A stretch of DNA of 18,907 bases from Amoeboradix gromovi (GCA_018985225.1 JADGIF010000116.1:1-18907), one strand, 5' to 3'. Shown: positions 8,643 to 16,963, counted from the stretch's first letter. Made by a program: numbers and translations. Notes: generated by a model from the sequence alone, not told the origin.

Positions 8643-10369
8643 TTATTTGGTACCATCATATAACGGATTAAATTTTTCTTTTGTTTGTGCGACATATAGA
8701 GGGTTCTCTTGAATCTCCGCACCCTGGAACTCTTTCTTCCATTGAGCTTCAAACTTTGAAGCCAATACTCGGGTGTAAAGTATCCAAGCTATAATGGCTG
8801 CTGCTATCATAATAGTTGCAGCAGCTGCTGTTGCAAAACCAACGGTAATTGCTGTTGCTACGTTAGAAACTAAGTACTTGTTGCAGGATCACCAAAAAGA
8901 TAAACCTCATTTGTTGGACCGGCATCGCCAACCGTTACTATCTTTTGCTTCTCACAATTTAGTAAACATTTTACTATAAACTGGACAATTCCACGACTTG
9001 GCGGGTCATAGACCTTGTTACTTACTAGATAAGTATAGTTGCAGCTACCCGCTATACCTTGTACACCTAGCATTCCGCTAGTTTGATTTAACAAAAGCAC
9101 AGTTATACAACCGCTCCATATACTGGCATAGTCCTTATCATCTAGATAAAATAATGTGTTGTTGTCAATATCCCTAGCTGTAAGGTTAATGTTTTCAATA
9201 ACTTGGTTTTGGTCAATTAGAACGGTGAAGGTATCCCTTAAGATGGGTTTATTTCGAGGTTTTACTAGCACAGTGACATTTAAATCAGCCCTAAACATTT
9301 CACTCTCAACGCAATTGTCTTTCACAGTATAATAAATAGAATCTATCCCATTTTCACCCCCAGCAGCGTAAATAAATCTACTCTCCGTGAGTGAATAGGT
9401 GGAAGCCAACGAATTGTTGTTGATATTTAGCTTTCCAAACTGCAGAGTCCCGTATTTTGGAAACGGACGATGAATAACTATTATAAGTTGATCGTTATTA
9501 CCGTCATATGTTGGTAATGTTATTTGGTTTGTGCTAGATCCACTTACAATCTCTGTAGTGTTTTGGCTTGTTGGAGGAATATTCTTTGGTAATACAGATG
9601 TGGTAATCTTGAAATTAGACTCAACCGTGTGTCTCTCCGCGTGATATACATCAAGCTGGTAGGTTTTATTGCTATCCTTAGTCGGATCCAATATTGTGTC
9701 AAGCGCTAGTTCACATGTGGAGTTCTGATGAATCCCACCAAGATCACAAGCAAGTGCCAGTTTCTTGTCAATAAACACATAGAGGTCATCGTCACCGCTA
9801 AAGGAAAATCTTTCAGCCCCTCGATAATAAAAAGGATAAGACACATGCGTAGTGTACCAATAATTATGTCCCTGGTTTCCAAAAAACTCTTCGGTATATC
9901 CAATTCCATCTAACGGAAAGAACCCATTCGTAGATCCTATAGCCAAGTTGTAGGTATTATCATTAGAGTCATAAACATAAAAGCCTTGAGCATTCTTTTT
10001 CAAATCAATGTTAACTTCATATGGGATATTTAGTAGCGGTACATCCATGTAGTAATGATCAAAAAAAAACTGTCCATAATTTACCAAGGCTGCAGCTTCG
10101 AAAAAATTATTATTACCATAAGTTACTCCACTAGCTGAACTCTGTCTTATTCTCCAAGGTGAGAAGTTAGGTCTGCTCATTGAGTCCATAGTTCCGTTTA
10201 ACAGGCCTTTTTGAGGAAACCCGGAAGAATCAATCGGAGATTCAAAGTCCATTGCATGTTGGGGAAAATCTCTGATGGTAGCCTTAAAAGTAATACAATC
10301 TGGATTCTCTTCATTGGAACATGTATTAGATACGCAAGTTAACGCGTATAGTCGAAAAAGCAGAAGCAT
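8643..10369 (-). CDS. Fibro-slime (PA14-type) membrane receptor with integrin-beta-like tail
   Basis: Two exons, 10369-8878 and 8857-8643, give 568 residues. A hydrophobic N-terminus (MLLLFRLYALTC) is a short signal peptide. Residues about 25-258 are a fibro-slime/PA14 domain: ITFKATIRDF, FFPLDG (150-155), the SGDDDLYVFID block (191-201), DLGG (209-212), HAERH (243-247) and SNF. Residues about 265-480 look like cadherin-like or bacterial Ig-like repeats (YDGNNDQL...YGTL...DSIYYTVKD). After the intron come a Gly/Ala-rich transmembrane helix (501-525) and a 43-residue cytosolic tail with NPLY at 549-552 and 561-564. The tail layout is that of integrin beta and Dictyostelium Sib proteins, which bind talin. 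I infer a cell-surface adhesion receptor. An AATAAA lies at 8631-8636, seven bases after the stop. Confidence 0.85.
8858..8877 (-). other. 20-nt spliceosomal intron
   Basis: Minus strand GTACTTAGTTTCTAACGTAG: a GTA donor, a CTAAC branch-site-like motif and a TAG acceptor. Unspliced, the frame stops after eight more bases, inside the intron. Removal gives a continuous frame through a transmembrane helix to a new stop with a poly(A) signal beside it. The next AG downstream would give a 26-nt intron that is also in frame, so the exact acceptor is open. Confidence 0.8.
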
Positions 10370-10638
10370 TTACAACTTGTGGCTTGAAAATTAGACAAAT
10401 TTTTATACACAACCTCATTAAACCAGGTACATAAGGCTATGATTTTATTTAAGCTAAAGCAATCTGCTCTATCTTTTGGAGTTAAAGAAGTTTGCAGTAA
10501 AGTGCCTTATTGTTTAAAAGTAGAGCAAATATTTCCCACAGTGAAAGTAGAGAACCAGTCGATTCATTACGTCGACAACTGGCGTCATTGAAGCCTTGAA
10601 TAGCAGACTAATAGAAATGCATTTATTTCAAGAATTTA
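10370..10638. other. Upstream region of the receptor gene
   Basis: AT-rich sequence with no gene, repeat or RNA that I can support. It should contain the promoter of the receptor gene, but no defined element is recognisable. Confidence 0.3.
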
Positions 10639-10800
10639 TTACTTGTTGCCAAAACTGTCTCTATCTATATTCCAAATTAAGACTGTACACAACTGTTTCG
10701 CCAAATTTGGTTTCCTCAGAAGCTCACGTCCTGTATTGACTAGCATATATTTTGTTCCGTTCCGCCAATGACTTTCCCTTATTTCTGGACAATCATTCAT
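10639..10800 (-). CDS. Small hypothetical protein, 53 aa
   Basis: An ATG at 10798-10800 opens a 53-residue basic protein ending in a TAA that overlaps an AATAAA (10635-10640), which supports a genuine 3' end. The sequence begins MNDCPEIRESHWRNGTKYML and ends LCTVLIWNIDRDSFGNK, with good helix and strand propensity and no membrane segment. The frame is open to 10842, but that extension has no ATG. Possibly it is the last exon of a longer gene: a stretch GTTCTAACTCTTTTACATTCAG just upstream has intron-like ends. The family is not recognised. Confidence 0.45.
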   Translation of the reverse strand: MNDCPEIRESHWRNGTKYMLVNTGRELLRKPNLAKQLCTVLIWNIDRDSFGNK

Positions 10801-10932
10801 TTTTAGACCCTTTCTGAATGTAAAAGAGTTAGAACCTGTCACCTATTTATTCTTTAGATTTGAAGTATTCTAGCTGAGATGCTTTACATCCATTGGGCAT
10901 AGATTAGAAAACAATACATCTTTTCACTCCGA

Positions 10933-11501
10933 CTCTTCGTTTAAAGTCCTGATTTCCGAGAAAATCGAGAATTTCCACAGAGAAGCTAGCAGTGCTAGAT
11001 GCTCCGTTACAGTGATTGCTCACGCTTTCACTACCCTGAGGCGGGATTGAATAGTGATGCAGATACTTGATTTATATATTCATTGCTTCCATATGATCTC
11101 TATCTATCTTCAAATGACACTATGTACAGGTTCAGGTTTCTAAATTAGTTTTCTTTAGAGTACCACACCTTGTACATGTCTGACTAGTAAATGCTTCAAT
11201 GCACTCAACCATCGTCTTTCCTCTTTGTTTACACTTGAACCTCAAGCGTTCCTTGAATAAATTGTGCAGGTATTGTTGTCTAGGCATTGAAAGACATCTA
11301 ATTCTTTCATGTTTGTACCAGTACTTCAGTGTTGATGAATGTATGCTGTACCTGCTAGTTATTTCTTTAGAATTGATTTACCATTTGCGAAAAGACTCTT
11401 GAGTATTTAAGCCATTAGAAAAATCTGGAAAAGTCTTGAAATGATACAAAAATGCATACAAATTCGCGATAAATGATATATTCAAGAAAACAATCGAGCT
11501 G
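10933..11501 (-). mobile_element. Fanzor-type repeat, copy 3
   Basis: A full-length member of the ~570-bp family with the same two ends as copies 1 and 4. Its coding relic has the longest uninterrupted lead into the zinc ribbon: KHERIRCLSMPRQQYLHN, then FKCKQRGKTMVECIEAF and TSQTCTRCG. Stops replace a Tyr and one of the second-pair cysteines, and the RuvC-III motif reads DRDHMEAMNI, so it is inactive. The conserved 3' block is present and ends at AAACGAAGAG. The left end lies about 120 bp upstream of the subtilase start. Confidence 0.75.
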
Positions 11502-11620
11502 CAACTAATATCAGATCAAGCAAACCCCAATCAGCTTAAAATTCAATCTAACAGGATTACTCTGACAGCGTGATTGGTTAAATAGTTAATAACAGAAAAC
11601 AATTCGGGTAGAGCGAAAAG

Positions 11621-13189
11621 ATGAAATGGTTGCTGACATTAAACAGCACATGCTCCAACAACATTTTAGATGAGGTAACAAATTTATTAAGTTTTAAACC
11701 ATTTCTGCATTTATATCAAAATTTTCCAGTTGCAGAAGTAGATTTATCTGATCAGCACATGGATTTAGTTAAACACATACCATGCGTTATCCATTTTGAA
11801 AAACAAATAAAATTTAGAGCCTATGAGATGGAGTCCCCATCATCTTGGGTTTTAGATGCGTTAGACGGCACCGATTTAGATGACAGTTATTCATTTAATA
11901 GAACCGGTCAAGGCGTTACAGTCTACGTTATTGACTCCGGCATAGATGCCAGGCATCGTGAGTTTGATAATAGAGCTAATATGACCAAAGTAGTTTTTGA
12001 AGATGTTCCTGATTGTACTGGCCACGGCACTCATGTGGCTGGCTTAATTGGCGGTAGGAATGTGGGAGTAGCTAAACAAGTTAATATCCAATCTATTAAA
12101 GTAATAACTTGCAATGAAGATTCAGATTATTTCATCATTGTCCGCGCTTACGATGCCATAATCACTAATTTTAAGCAGAATGGTTTAAAGTCGGCTCTTG
12201 TCAACCTGTCACTAGGCCCTCATGCTGTTAATGGTACATTCCCAGTGTCTCATGGTCTAGAACAAGCTATTACTTCTGCATTTAATTTGAACATTTTAAC
12301 AGTTGCGGCCTCTGGAAATGATAATTTAAACGCTTGCTCAGGTACCCCGTCGCGATTAGATTCTGTTGTCACTGTAGGTGCTGTTGATGCTAATTTCCAG
12401 AAAGCAGAATTTTCCAATTTTGGTCCCTGTGTTAAAGTTTTTAGTCCTGGCACTAATTCTGTATCTGCCCAAGTTAATACTACTGATAAATATTTAGTTA
12501 AACAGGGTACTTCTCAAGCTGCTCCATTAGTTACAGGAGTTTTGGCTCTCATAATGCAAGATAATCCAAATGCTCTGATTCAAGAGGTTTATCAAATACT
12601 TCGAGAGCAATCCATTCAATTTAGCGGTAACGAGGGCAGCGTCCTAGTGCAGTCTTATATTCCCAATGATGATAAATCCAATAATATTCAGTTTGACTCG
12701 ATCGATTACCATTCTCTGGAGGATCCATTTGTATTTCCGACTTGGGCTATAATACTTATGGCTCTAGCCTTTGCTGTTATTGTAATATTAATTGCTTTCA
12801 AGTTAACCAAACACCCACCTCACATCTCTGCAAAATCACCAAAGACTGCTAAATCAATGAAAGCATTTATGAGATTGTTTAGGCGACACCCTGAATTAGT
12901 CAATAATGTTTCTATTCCCACCATTGATAAAATAGGTAAACGTGGTATGATTAGCAGTGATTTAATTACCGATGAAAAAAACAATGCAAAATACGTTTTC
13001 CTCGAGGATTCCAAGTTGCAATTGGATGCAGGTTTGACTCAACAAGTAACTTTTCAGTCTGGCCAATTCGTAGATGTTAAACCTCGCTCTGCTTCAGTTG
13101 CGCTTGATTCTAAGCCAAATTTCGAAGTTCAAAACAGGCCATACTCAGAGTTTACTGCAAAGACACCATTTGAATACATGAATCAATAA
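11621..13189 (+). CDS. Subtilisin-like serine protease (S8A, proteinase K type), membrane anchored
   Basis: 522 residues in one ORF. The N-terminus begins directly with a short I9-type prodomain (WLLTLNSTCSNNILDEV to about residue 65). The peptidase S8 domain spans about 95-335: Asp105 in VYVIDSGID, His135 in GHGTHVAGLIGG, oxyanion Asn233 in AASGND and Ser298 in GTSQAAPLVTG complete a catalytic set. A transmembrane helix (about 374-395, WAIILMALAFAVIVILIAF) follows, then a basic cytosolic tail of about 127 residues, giving a type I topology. A cleavable signal peptide would be expected but none precedes the prodomain: a TAG lies in frame a few codons before the ATG. A missing 5' exon or 5' truncation beside repeat copy 3 is possible. 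Targets are unknown; a role in surface or vesicle protein processing is inferred. Confidence 0.9.
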   Translation: MKWLLTLNSTCSNNILDEVTNLLSFKPFLHLYQNFPVAEVDLSDQHMDLVKHIPCVIHFEKQIKFRAYEMESPSSWVLDALDGTDLDDSYSFNRTGQGVTVYVIDSGIDARHREFDNRANMTKVVFEDVPDCTGHGTHVAGLIGGRNVGVAKQVNIQSIKVITCNEDSDYFIIVRAYDAIITNFKQNGLKSALVNLSLGPHAVNGTFPVSHGLEQAITSAFNLNILTVAASGNDNLNACSGTPSRLDSVVTVGAVDANFQKAEFSNFGPCVKVFSPGTNSVSAQVNTTDKYLVKQGTSQAAPLVTGVLALIMQDNPNALIQEVYQILREQSIQFSGNEGSVLVQSYIPNDDKSNNIQFDSIDYHSLEDPFVFPTWAIILMALAFAVIVILIAFKLTKHPPHISAKSPKTAKSMKAFMRLFRRHPELVNNVSIPTIDKIGKRGMISSDLITDEKNNAKYVFLEDSKLQLDAGLTQQVTFQSGQFVDVKPRSASVALDSKPNFEVQNRPYSEFTAKTPFEYMNQ

Positions 13190-13477
13190 GGACTACCTTC
13201 ATTTATGCTAGTGAAGTATGGGTCTGTATTAAGCGAAAGTACATTCGGAATACCAGCACAGTGTTCATCAAGAGCTATTACCAATTTTGATAAATAAATT
13301 GATGTTTGTCATATCCAAGTGTTTTAAAAGTAAAGTCATCATCCAACAAAAGAGGAAATACATTTAATGTAATACAATGAAGCAATTACTAGTCAAAAAT
13401 GTTGAATATGTAGTACTCTGAAGATAATTAATCGAAGACGAATATTTAGAAACTGTTATCGTAAGTAGAGACACGAC
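13190..13477. other. Downstream region of the subtilase
   Basis: AT-rich with no gene. An AATAAA near 13291-13297 could serve the protease transcript, about 100 nt after its stop. Confidence 0.35.
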
Positions 13478-13632
13478 ATGGCAACGCGGATCATATGCTT
13501 GAAGTATGCGCCCTTATCCAATTCTGCATCAAGTGAGTGGAAACGTGAGCCACCACTTCTGCAGGGAGTGCGGTCCACCAATCGTTGCTCTTCATTAAAA
13601 TCATCGGAATAATGTCGCAAGGAGACAGGTAA
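13478..13632. ncRNA. GC-richer block with a strong hairpin, candidate structured RNA or short exon
   Basis: This ~150-bp stretch is visibly richer in G and C than the flanks. It contains a hairpin at 13531-13558: AAGTG(A)GTGG, loop AAACGTGAG, CCACCACTT, nine pairs with one bulged A. No tRNA, snRNA, SRP or RNase P motif is recognised. An ATG at 13478 opens a 44-codon frame on the plus strand, and minus-strand frames are also open, so a small coding exon cannot be excluded. It lies 50-200 bp upstream of the L35 start. Confidence 0.25.
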
Positions 13633-13680
13633 AAAAACACGAGATTTTGCTTGAAGATAGCAGATGTAAAACAACTGAAG

Positions 13681-14028
13681 ATGGTAAAAGTACACGAATT
13701 GAGAAAAGAGAATGATGAGAATTTACAAGAACAATTAAAATCATTGAAGAGAGATTTACTCAACTTGAGAACTCAACATAAATTGCAACAGCAATCCAAA
13801 AAATTCAAACAACTAAGTGGATTAAGAAAGGATATCGCAAGAGTATTGACTATTCTAAATGAACGAAGAACCGGTACGGTAGATCCTAAAGGATTAAAAA
13901 AGAAGGGAACAAAGGTTTTAGGTAAGAGAGTTAGAAAATTAAGACAAGAAGTTGTATTCACCAAAACCACAAAGCAGTGGAAAACCCAATTAAACTTTCC
14001 GTTAAGAAAGTTTGCATTAAAAGCCTAA
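13681..14028 (+). CDS. RPL35: 60S ribosomal protein L35 (uL29)
   Basis: 115 residues, a little shorter than the usual ~123. It is the eukaryotic uL29 protein of the large ribosomal subunit, near the peptide exit tunnel. The N-terminal half forms the two-helix hairpin (VHELRKENDENLQEQLKSLK, then DLLNLRTQHKLQQQSK), followed by the signature RKDIARVLTILNERR. The eukaryote-specific basic C-terminus ends in PLRKFALKA, very close to the family end PLRKYAVKA. I start at the ATG at 13681 (MVKVHELR), which matches the family N-terminus. The frame is open 10 codons further upstream but without ATG. Its 3' end converges on the cyclin-like gene, with only 10 bp between the stops. Confidence 0.95.
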   Translation: MVKVHELRKENDENLQEQLKSLKRDLLNLRTQHKLQQQSKKFKQLSGLRKDIARVLTILNERRTGTVDPKGLKKKGTKVLGKRVRKLRQEVVFTKTTKQWKTQLNFPLRKFALKA

Positions 14029-14038
14029 GTAAATTTAT

Positions 14039-14353
14039 TTAATGGCAACAGTATTTTATTTTGATTAAAATTCGTCTTTCTGCTTCTCTTAGAGAGTCTA
14101 GGCATACATCAAATGATAATGCAATGTCTTTTAATAGTATTACGTTGTCCATGTGTACTTTTTGTTTGATCGAGAAACAAGCTAGAAAAACTAAGAAATT
14201 ATTTGGATATCCCATGTCCACCATTCTATGGTGAAGAGTAACAGACTCAACTACTATATACTTTGGAATCTCTAGCTTTCCTAAAAGATTAACAATTCTA
14301 CTTGAATTATTGAAGCAACTTGCTTTTGGAGTGTTTTCCTGTTCATATTTCAT
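14039..14353 (-). CDS. Small cyclin-fold protein, 104 aa
   Basis: An intact ORF whose pattern fits one cyclin box: RIVNLLGKLEIPKYIVVESV (helices 1-2), HHRMVDMGYP, FLVFLACFSIKQKVH (the core helix with the A-C-x-x-x-A/x-Lys pattern), then LLKDIALSF and LDSLREAERRILIKIKY, the late helix with the Glu that precedes Ile-Leu. Full cyclins carry two boxes and 250 or more residues, so this is a minimal or partial member. Upstream exons could exist. Partners would be a cyclin-dependent kinase or transcription factor, but nothing in the sequence says which. AATAAA (14034-14039) touches the stop. The gene is convergent with L35 with a 10-bp gap. Confidence 0.55.
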   Translation of the reverse strand: MKYEQENTPKASCFNNSSRIVNLLGKLEIPKYIVVESVTLHHRMVDMGYPNNFLVFLACFSIKQKVHMDNVILLKDIALSFDVCLDSLREAERRILIKIKYCCH

Positions 14354-14461
14354 TAAAATTAAGTGGTCTAGTCTTAGAGACTGCTGTCCTATTTGAGCAG
14401 GATATTACACCTGTTGTATGAAGTTTAGGTTACATTTAGGCGGATGTGCTACCATCAGAAA

Positions 14462-14707
14462 CAGCTATCGAGTTTAATTGAATAAATTATTTATTGTGAT
14501 TTCACGTGCTATATTGTACCAGTATTCTCTTTCTAGACTTCTAACTGCATAATACCGGATAATTCTGTTAATCATCAACTGCGAATGGCTCCATATTGTG
14601 TATCCTGAATATGACAAGTCTAACAAAATCGCTAATAGAAACCAAGTATTCGCTACTATATCTTGAAACTTGTCCAAGTATGGAAAGATAAGACGAATTT
14701 TATGTCT
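14462..14707 (+). mobile_element. Fanzor-type repeat, divergent 5' fragment
   Basis: It starts at CAGCTATCGAGTTTAATTG, matching the left end of the ~570-bp family, in plus orientation. One frame reads LNKLFIVISRAILYQYSLSR, then after a stop YRIILLIINCEWLHIVYPEY, DKSNKIANRN and, after another stop, NLSKYGKIRRILCL. These match the segment NPEYVKSKEITNR...LSKHGRIRCLS of the copy at 16470. It breaks off exactly where copy 4 begins in the opposite orientation, so the pair is a composite insertion. Confidence 0.6.
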
Positions 14708-15280
14708 CTCCTCGTTAAAAGTCCTGATTTCCAAGAAAATCGAGAATTTCCACAGAGAAACTAGCAATGCTAGATCTCCATTACAGTGATTGCTCACGCT
14801 TTCACTACTCATAGGCGGGATTGAATAAGGATGCAGATACTTGATGTATATGTTCCTTGCAGCCATATGGTCTCTATCTATTTCCAAATGACAATTTGTA
14901 CATGTGTATGTTTCTAAGTTGGTTTTCTTAAGATTTTCACACCTTGTACATGTCTGACTAGTAAATTATTCATTACATTCGATTACTGTCTTTCCTCTTG
15001 GTTTGCACTTGAACTTCAACCGTTCCTTGAATAAATTGTGCAGATATCACTGTCTAGGCGTTGAAAGACATCTAATTCTTCCATGTTTGGACCAGCTTAT
15101 CAGTCTGAGACGAATATATGCTGTACCTGTTAATTATTTATTTCAAATTGATTTACCGTTTGCGAAAAGGAAGAATATCGAGTGTTTAAGCTATTAGAAA
15201 AATCTGGAAAAGTGTTGAAATGATACAAAAATATATACAAATTCGCGATAAATGATTTATTCAAGAAAATAGTCAAGCTG
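14708..15280 (-). mobile_element. Fanzor-type repeat, copy 4
   Basis: A complete ~570-bp member. The relic keeps LHNLFKERLKFKCKPRGKTV, IECNE (then a stop), TSQTCTRC, YTCTNC and EIDRDHMAARNIYIKYLHP. An open frame of 137 codons on the minus strand (14887-14474) starts at the RuvC-III motif, continues through the non-coding 3' block and into the adjacent inverted fragment. I treat it as fortuitous. The right end is CTCCTCG at 14708 (plus-strand view) and the left end CAAGCTG at 15280. Confidence 0.75.
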
Positions 15281-15431
15281 TTTTTTGGGGAGCAAATATG
15301 GCAAAGAATCGTACTACTAGAAATATCTTTAAGATGAAATCCACAGAGACAAGTATGGTTCTTGCATCGAGGAAGCCTGTGTATATGCGTAATGCAGTCT
15401 TGTTTTATTTGCTTAGAAGCATTTTATATAA

Positions 15432-16440
15432 GTGTTAAAAAATCGAGAAAATAAGCATGAATTAGGAACCTCAGCAGATGGATGTGAACGCAACTGCCAC
15501 ACGGTTCATAGATACAGTACTGAATTATCAACTTCTACAAAGTATCCTCATTCCAAGTAGGAGGAACGCCTAGAACTCACACTAGATTTTCCATTATCAT
15601 TAATTCATCATACCCAACACAAAAAAGAAAGAAAAAGACATTGGAAAAGAGCAAAAAAAGATGACAATGCAGTACTAGAAAGACAGACAATAAGTCAAAT
15701 TACCACATCTAAAACAAGTTAAACTACAGTTAAGAGAATACGTACTGGTATATCATCACACTCAAGCACAATCCATTTTATCAGTCGGTATTTGAAAGCA
15801 CAAAAAACATCTCACGACTTCCTAATTGCCCAAGGCTTCTTAATTGATATTGAAACATATTTCTTTCAACCCAAAGATACTGGAATGAAAATTAATACGA
15901 AATTGAGAAAAGAAACATTGAAAGGAAAAAAGAGGTGCAACGTATTGGTGTTCTGGGGTGATGGACAATTTGGACATACGGGGATGTTGTATTAACATAT
16001 GGGACATCAAATATAAAAACTAGACTAACTTTCTAAAATAGTTTGACTCATTATATCAAGTGTGTATTAGCCGATAGTAAATTAAATTAAATTAAATTAA
16101 TCAGATTGCTTGCACTTTTGCTTAGACACTCAAAGACCTTATTTGAAAGAGATAGTGGGTTGTCTTGTTTTATTTTAAAGAGGGAATGACATTAATGAAA
16201 GAAAATTGGTTTGAAAGAAGGACTTTTATTAATATTAGTATTTCCTCCTTATGGAGCACCTCCTTTAAAGACGGCTTGGTCTAGTTTTTATATTTGGTGT
16301 CCCATAGGAATTCTGGCATCTTCATTTCATCAGATGCGAAGAACACCAAGACAGAGTATGAAAATGGTTATCGGTTGAGTCATCTATAAGCAGGTAGCGA
16401 CAATATAGTAGCAAGGAATATACACTCGTATGTGTTCTTT
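15432..16440 (+). pseudogene. Decayed Fanzor nuclease ORF, split by a MITE
   Basis: One frame runs from 15432 to 15995 with only two internal stops. It carries a basic middle (KERKRHWKRAKKDD), HFISRYLKAQKTSHDFLIAQ and then NVLVFWGDGQFGHTG. This last block matches the Fanzor pattern of a Tyr/Trp-Gly-Asp strand ahead of the zinc ribbon. The MITE at 16000-16304 interrupts it. After removal of the MITE and one TA, the same frame continues into SDNIVARNIHSYVFF, a degraded RuvC-III motif. The zinc-ribbon cysteines are not recognisable. Fanzors are eukaryotic RNA-guided DNA nucleases related to TnpB; this copy is dead. It may be the longer relative of the ~570-bp repeats. Confidence 0.6.
16000..16304 (+). 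mobile_element. MITE, copy 2, TA-flanked
   Basis: About 305 bp with terminal inverted repeats TGGGACATCAAATATAAAAA / TTTTTATATTTGGTGTCCCA, extending through ACTAGAC, and a TA on each side (15998-15999 and 16305-16306). The interior matches the copy at 5984-6232, with two short extra segments (near 16150-16180 and 16200-16210). There is no ORF. TA duplication is typical of Tc1/mariner-type transposases supplied in trans, but no transposase gene is in the window. Confidence 0.85.
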
Positions 16441-16469
16441 TTAATTTCACCTCAAGTAGGAAGCATGTG

Positions 16470-16963
16470 CAGGTATTGAGTTTTCTTAAACAAGTCATTT
16501 ATCAAGAATTTGTATGTATTGCATACAATTGCATGATTTCCAGATTTATCTAATAGCTCAAATACTCGAATTTCTTCATTTCGCAAATGATAAATGGAAT
16601 CAATTGATGTAATCCCGAATATGTCAAATCTAAAGAAATAACTAACAGGTACAGCATACATTCATCAACGCTGAGGAACTTGTCCAAACATGGAAGAATT
16701 AGATGTCTTTCAATCCCTAGAAAGAAATGAGCGATAAATAAACTTGTCAACTATTTATTTAATAATTCTTGTCATTGGTCTTACCTAATATGCGACAATA
16801 GAGATCAAATGGCAGCAAGGAATATATACAAGTATATGTATCCCTATTCAATCCCGCCTCAGGGTAGTGAAAGCTTGAGCAATCACTGTAACGGAGCATC
16901 TAGCATTACTAGTCTCTGTGGAAATTCTTAATTTTCTCGGAAATCAGGACTTTTAACGAGGAG
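16470..16963 (+). mobile_element. Fanzor-type repeat, copy 5 (internally rearranged)
   Basis: It starts at CAGGTATTGAGTTTTCTTAA, like the family's left end, and ends at TTTTAACGAGGAG (16963). One frame with two stops spans most of it: NPEYVKSKEITNRYSIHSST, LSKHGRIRCLSIPRKK, then a replaced segment, and DNRDQMAARNIYKYMYPYS. The zinc-ribbon region is replaced by an AT-rich stretch that is also found in copy 2. It has an extra segment before NPEY that copies 1, 3 and 4 lack. The 3' non-coding block is conserved. Confidence 0.75.

Noticed and set aside
8794-8979. Plus-strand ORF of 61 codons rich in Ala and Val
   Set aside because: It is the reverse complement of the receptor's transmembrane segment and intron.
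13491-13763. Minus-strand ORF of 90 codons over the L35 5' end
   Set aside because: It is antisense to the L35 N-terminus. Only its last third, in the GC-rich block, looks protein-like, and no signal supports it.
14474-14887. 137-codon minus-strand ORF beginning at DRDHMAARNI
   Set aside because: It runs from the RuvC-III motif through the conserved non-coding end and into an antisense repeat fragment, so it is a chance frame across two mobile-element relics.
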